Part shown: one piece after another, positions 5,527-7,604 of the stretch
Layout of the letters: each line of letters opens with the position of its first letter
Numbering within the stretch: position 1 is the first letter of the stretch
Source: Pseudopedobacter sp.
GTDB taxonomy: Bacteria; Bacteroidota; Bacteroidia; Sphingobacteriales; Sphingobacteriaceae
Direction: 5' to 3'
Assembly (NCBI GenBank): GCA_014378285.1
Contig: JACMNZ010000433.1
Location: forward strand, 1 to 7,604
DNA length: 7,604 nt
The notes under the pieces: model-generated
Database searches by the model: none
The model's input: the letters and a program-made list of their open reading frames with translations, nothing else
What the model was told of the DNA's origin: nothing
Translations under genes and position numbers: made by a program

Positions 5527-6132
5527 TTATTTTGCAGCTGCAAAACTTTTTGAAACTTCATCCCAATTAACTGCATTAAAAAATGCAGCAATGTAATCTG
5601 GACGTTTGTTTTGATATTTTAAATAATAAGCATGTTCCCAAACATCCATTCCTAAAATTGGAGTCCCTTTTACTTCTGCAATATCCATTAATGGGTTATC
5701 TTGATTGGGAGTTGATGTAACCGCTAATTTACCGTCAGCACCTACAATTAGCCAAGCCCAACCAGAACCAAAACGAGTAGCGCCAGCTTTAGAAAAATCT
5801 TCTTTAAATTTATCAAAAGATCCAAAAGCTTCATCAATCGCCTTCGCTAAATCCCCAGATGGGTTTCCACCGCCATTAGGGCCCATTATTGTCCAAAATA
5901 ATGAATGGTTATAATGGCCGCCACCATTGTTTCTAACAGCGACAGGATGTTTTGAAATATTTTTACAAATATCTTCGATAGATCCAACATCACCTTTACC
6001 TTCTAAAGCAGCATTAAGGTTATTTACATAAGCAGCGTGATGCTTATCATGGTGGATTTCCATTGTTTGTTTATCAATGTTTGGTTCTAATGCGTCTGAT
6101 GCGTAAGGTAACGCAGGTAATTCAAAAGCCAT
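5527..6132 (-). CDS. sodA: Superoxide dismutase, Fe/Mn family, Mn-type signature
   Basis: The enzyme converts superoxide to hydrogen peroxide and oxygen in the cytoplasm. It has 201 residues, the normal family length, and no signal peptide. The N-terminal helical hairpin domain starts FELPALPYASDALEP. Metal ligands are His27 (MEIHHDKHH), His76 (GGHYNHSLFW), and Asp163 and His167 (GMDVWEHAYY). Residues that separate the metal types point to manganese: GGH before NHSLFW (iron types have AQ), and Gln144 in TPNQDNPL, the position of the MnSOD active-site Gln. A cambialistic enzyme cannot be excluded. The gene lies 75 bases after tadA. A -7-like TATCTTTA (6168-6175, minus strand) in that gap may give it its own promoter, and the terminator at 5469-5502 ends the transcript. 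Start and frame are secure from the family N-terminus. Confidence 0.97.
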   Translation of the reverse strand: MAFELPALPYASDALEPNIDKQTMEIHHDKHHAAYVNNLNAALEGKGDVGSIEDICKNISKHPVAVRNNGGGHYNHSLFWTIMGPNGGGNPSGDLAKAIDEAFGSFDKFKEDFSKAGATRFGSGWAWLIVGADGKLAVTSTPNQDNPLMDIAEVKGTPILGMDVWEHAYYLKYQNKRPDYIAAFFNAVNWDEVSKSFAAAK

Positions 6133-6207
6133 AATATATGTTGTTTTAAGTTAAATAATAATTATTTTAAAGATAAGAGCCGAAATCGGTTTTTGTTCAG
6201 CTCAATG

Positions 6208-6684
6208 TTAAGATTTTTTTCTTTTTTCTAAAAAAAACTGTTTAACAATCTTACTACATTCAACCTCAAGAATGTTGCCAATCAATTCTGTTTTAGGATG
6301 AAGTATGCTTTTTGAATGTTTTAAAAAACCTCGTTGAGGGTCTGGAGCGCCAAATACAATTCGGCTAATTTGTGTCCAAAAGGCCGCACCGGCACACATA
6401 ACGCAAGGTTCTAAAGTTACATATAAAGTACAATCTGCTAAATACTTAGCCCCAATATAATTTGCAGCAGCAGTAAATGCTTGCATCTCTGCATGAGCGG
6501 TAACATCATTTAATCTTTGTGTAAGGTTATGGCCCTTCCCAATTATTTTTCCTTTAGAAACGATTATAGCGCCAACTGGAATTTCATCTGCTTCTAAGGC
6601 TAACTGAGCTTCTTTTAAAGCTTCAAGCATAAAAAATTCATCAGGATTGTTGAATGGTTGGTCTGTAAAACTGTAGTATTTCAT
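6208..6684 (-). CDS. tadA: tRNA(Arg) adenosine-34 deaminase
   Basis: TadA deaminates A34 to inosine in the anticodon of tRNA-Arg(ACG), which is needed to read CGN codons. The 158-residue protein shows the full cytidine/deoxycytidylate-deaminase zinc site: His64-Ala65-Glu66 in TAHAEMQA and Pro93-Cys94-Val-Met-Cys97 in LEPCVMCAGA. It also has EIPVGAIIV (34-42), GHN (51-53) and RIVFGAPDPQRG (108-119). The LEPCVMCAGA-RIVFG combination favours TadA over guanine deaminase, which is the main alternative. The N-terminal ~13 residues (YYSFTDQPFNNPDEF) are a little longer than in some homologues, but no later ATG precedes the conserved MLEALKEAQ helix except Met19, so the first ATG is kept. It is the first gene of a minus-strand run leading into sodA and is divergent from the beta-barrel gene. 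Confidence 0.93.
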   Translation of the reverse strand: MKYYSFTDQPFNNPDEFFMLEALKEAQLALEADEIPVGAIIVSKGKIIGKGHNLTQRLNDVTAHAEMQAFTAAANYIGAKYLADCTLYVTLEPCVMCAGAAFWTQISRIVFGAPDPQRGFLKHSKSILHPKTELIGNILEVECSKIVKQFFLEKRKKS

Positions 6685-6863
6685 GGTTGAGGTAAAGATA
6701 TTAAATCAGGATTAAGAAAAATTGTGTGAATAAGGGTTTTCTCTATTTTATGATAAATAGGATCTTAACCTTTGCGTAATTTTTTTTCACAATAAAGGTT
6801 ATTTTTGGTTAAGAACAAAAGGTTTTTGTTAAATAAACGGGGTGGAAGCATTTTTTTGAGCTC

Positions 6864-6890
6864 TTTTTAATGATTTTTCTTCATTAAAAA
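6864..6890 (+). repeat. Perfect 10-bp inverted repeat (AT-rich hairpin)
   Basis: TTTTTAATGA (6864-6873) pairs exactly with TCATTAAAAA (6881-6890) around the 7-base loop TTTTTCT. CTC (6861-6863) and GAG (6894-6896) could extend it past a 3-base bulge. No T-run follows on the plus strand, so it is not a standard terminator for that direction. Confidence 0.6.
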
Positions 6891-6950
6891 AGCGAGTGCG
6901 TACAACCCGGCTATCGGGATTTTAATGCAAGAAATTTGCTTTTAAAATAA

Positions 6951-6979
6951 TTGAACTTGCAATATTTCTTTTGAATTTG
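6951..6979 (+). promoter_or_regulatory. Candidate promoter of the beta-barrel protein gene
   Basis: TTG at 6951-6953 and TGAATTTG at 6972-6979 (seven of eight bases of TAnnTTTG) are 18 bases apart, and the ATG follows 34 bases after the -7 box. The TGCAAG-N24-CTTGCA dyad (6926-6961) overlaps the -33 side and could be an operator. This rests on motif similarity only. Confidence 0.3.
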
Positions 6980-7013
6980 AGTTTTTAAAAAGTGAACATC
7001 AAAATTAAAAGTT

Positions 7014-7604
7014 ATGAAAAAGTTAATATTAATAGTCGCAGTTATTGCAATGAGTTCTGTTGGGGCTTTTGCTCAATTTAATCTTGGATTAAAAGCAGGT
7101 TTAAATTATAACACCATTAAAGCCCAAAACAACCAGTTTGAAGAATCTGGAGTTTTAGGTTACCAAGTTGGTGCTTGGGCTAGGATTGGAAATAAATTCT
7201 ATTTGCAACCCGAAGCTTATATTGGTACCAAAGGTGCTGATTTAAAATTCCAAATTAATGGTTTAGGCGGAACTAGCACCGCGGAGGAAAAACAAAAGTT
7301 TACCACATTAGATGTCCCATTGTTATTAGGAACCAAGTTTGGGGGAGAAAAGTTAAACTTTAGAATTATGGCTGGGCCGTCTTTCCAGTTTAATTTAGAC
7401 GATAACAGCAGTGCATTTGCACAAGCCACTAATCCAGATTTTTACAAGTATAGAGACTTTGTGACCAATGGCCAGATTGGCGCTGGTGTAGATGTGGGGA
7501 ATTTTTCTGTTGATTTAAGGTATGAAACAAGCTTGCAAGACATTAATAAAAACGATGGGCAGCGACAAAATCTGATGCATTTAAGTTTGGGATTTAAGAT
7601 TTTG
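7014..7604 (+). CDS. Outer-membrane beta-barrel protein, PorT-like (3' end at or just beyond window edge)
   Basis: The frame runs from ATG at 7014-7016 for 197 codons to the last base of the window with no stop. The N-terminus is a signal peptide, MKKLILIVAVIAMSSVGAFA, cleaved before Gln21. The mature part starts FNLGLKAGLNYN and alternates hydrophobic and polar residues in strands joined by Gly/Asn/Asp turns: GYQVGAWARIG, FYLQPEAYIG, TTLDVPLLLGTKFG, LNFRIMAGPSFQF, GQIGAGVDVG, FSVDLRYE, LMHLSLGFKIL. This is the pattern of small Bacteroidota outer-membrane barrels of the PorT/OmpW-like type (about 8 strands). The final strand, LSLGFKIL, looks like a barrel C-terminus, so little of the protein is probably missing. 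The cargo or role is unknown; many relatives are annotated only as porin family. It is a single gene in this window, divergent from tadA. Confidence 0.85.
   Translation, partial: MKKLILIVAVIAMSSVGAFAQFNLGLKAGLNYNTIKAQNNQFEESGVLGYQVGAWARIGNKFYLQPEAYIGTKGADLKFQINGLGGTSTAEEKQKFTTLDVPLLLGTKFGGEKLNFRIMAGPSFQFNLDDNSSAFAQATNPDFYKYRDFVTNGQIGAGVDVGNFSVDLRYETSLQDINKNDGQRQNLMHLSLGFKIL

Larger units (their letters stand above)
6685..7013. other. 329-bp divergent spacer with four hairpins, no gene seen
   Basis: No convincing ORF or tRNA lies here. Four inverted repeats are visible: TAACCTTT/AAAGGTTA (6766-6773, 6794-6801), AACAAAA/TTTTGTT (6814-6820, 6824-6830), the 10-bp AT-rich hairpin at 6864-6890, and CCCG/CGGG (6906-6909, 6915-6918) followed by ATTTT. 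TGCAAG/CTTGCA (6926-6931, 6956-6961) forms a wider dyad that overlaps the candidate -33 box of the beta-barrel gene. A TATTTTTG (6800-6807) matches the -7 consensus on the plus strand. The region must contain the promoters of tadA (a TATCTTTA lies at 6693-6700, minus strand) and of the beta-barrel gene, and may encode a small RNA or a structured leader. Confidence 0.5.

Noticed and set aside
5406..5591. A 61-codon minus-strand frame across the sodA end and its terminator
   Set aside because: It overlaps sodA in another frame, runs through the terminator hairpin and overlaps the lipoprotein gene. Its sequence shows no domain or signal pattern.
6180..6194. CCGAAATCGG followed by TTTTT as a plus-strand terminator
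   Set aside because: The stem has at most three or four pairs with a two- to four-base loop, and no plus-strand gene ends here.
7217..7429. A 70-codon minus-strand frame opposite the beta-barrel gene
   Set aside because: The plus-strand frame has a signal peptide and continuous barrel strands, so this frame is its antisense shadow.
1..7604. A novel defence, mobile or biosynthetic system
   Set aside because: No recombinase, transposase, toxin-antitoxin, nuclease, CRISPR repeat or biosynthetic cluster enzyme is visible. Most genes are recognisable housekeeping or envelope genes.

Overview
The window looks like chromosomal DNA of a Bacteroidota bacterium, most likely of the Sphingobacteriaceae (Pedobacter-like). 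This is judged from the low-GC, A/T-rich spacers, the near absence of Shine-Dalgarno sequences, TAnnTTTG-type promoter hexamers, an MKK..AQ secreted protein, a PorT-like outer-membrane beta-barrel protein and the separation of pdhA-pdhC from pdhB. The genus is inferred, not proven.

Layout. Bases 2-280 (+) hold the 3' end of an unrecognised membrane protein. A spacer with a duplicated ~20-nt motif and a terminator separates it from the convergent pdhA-pdhC operon (3225 to 529, minus strand), which encodes the E1-alpha and E2 subunits of pyruvate dehydrogenase. pdhC is interrupted by one in-frame TAA at 1021-1023. Reading continues perfectly in the same frame on the other side, so the catalytic His/Asp motif is cut off from the lipoyl and E1/E3-binding domains. 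A secreted NlpC/P60 peptidase (3456-4022, +) is divergent from pdhA and has its own terminator.

A minus-strand block follows, in transcription order: tadA (tRNA adenosine deaminase), sodA (Mn-type superoxide dismutase), a sodA terminator, then a 54-residue lipoprotein gene, a zinc-less MDR-family quinone-oxidoreductase-like enzyme and a 61-residue two-helix membrane protein. The lipoprotein stop and the oxidoreductase start are separated by one base, so these two are almost certainly co-transcribed. The last 591 bases carry a plus-strand outer-membrane beta-barrel gene that runs off the window edge, preceded by a 329-bp spacer containing several hairpins.

How the genes fit together. The content is mostly housekeeping: central carbon flux (PDH), tRNA wobble modification, superoxide defence with a possible redox partner, and cell-wall and outer-membrane functions. 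I see no mobile element, CRISPR array, tRNA or rRNA gene, or defence system. The observations most worth following are the nonsense codon in pdhC, the very short lipoprotein gene just past the sodA terminator, and the structured spacer before the beta-barrel gene.
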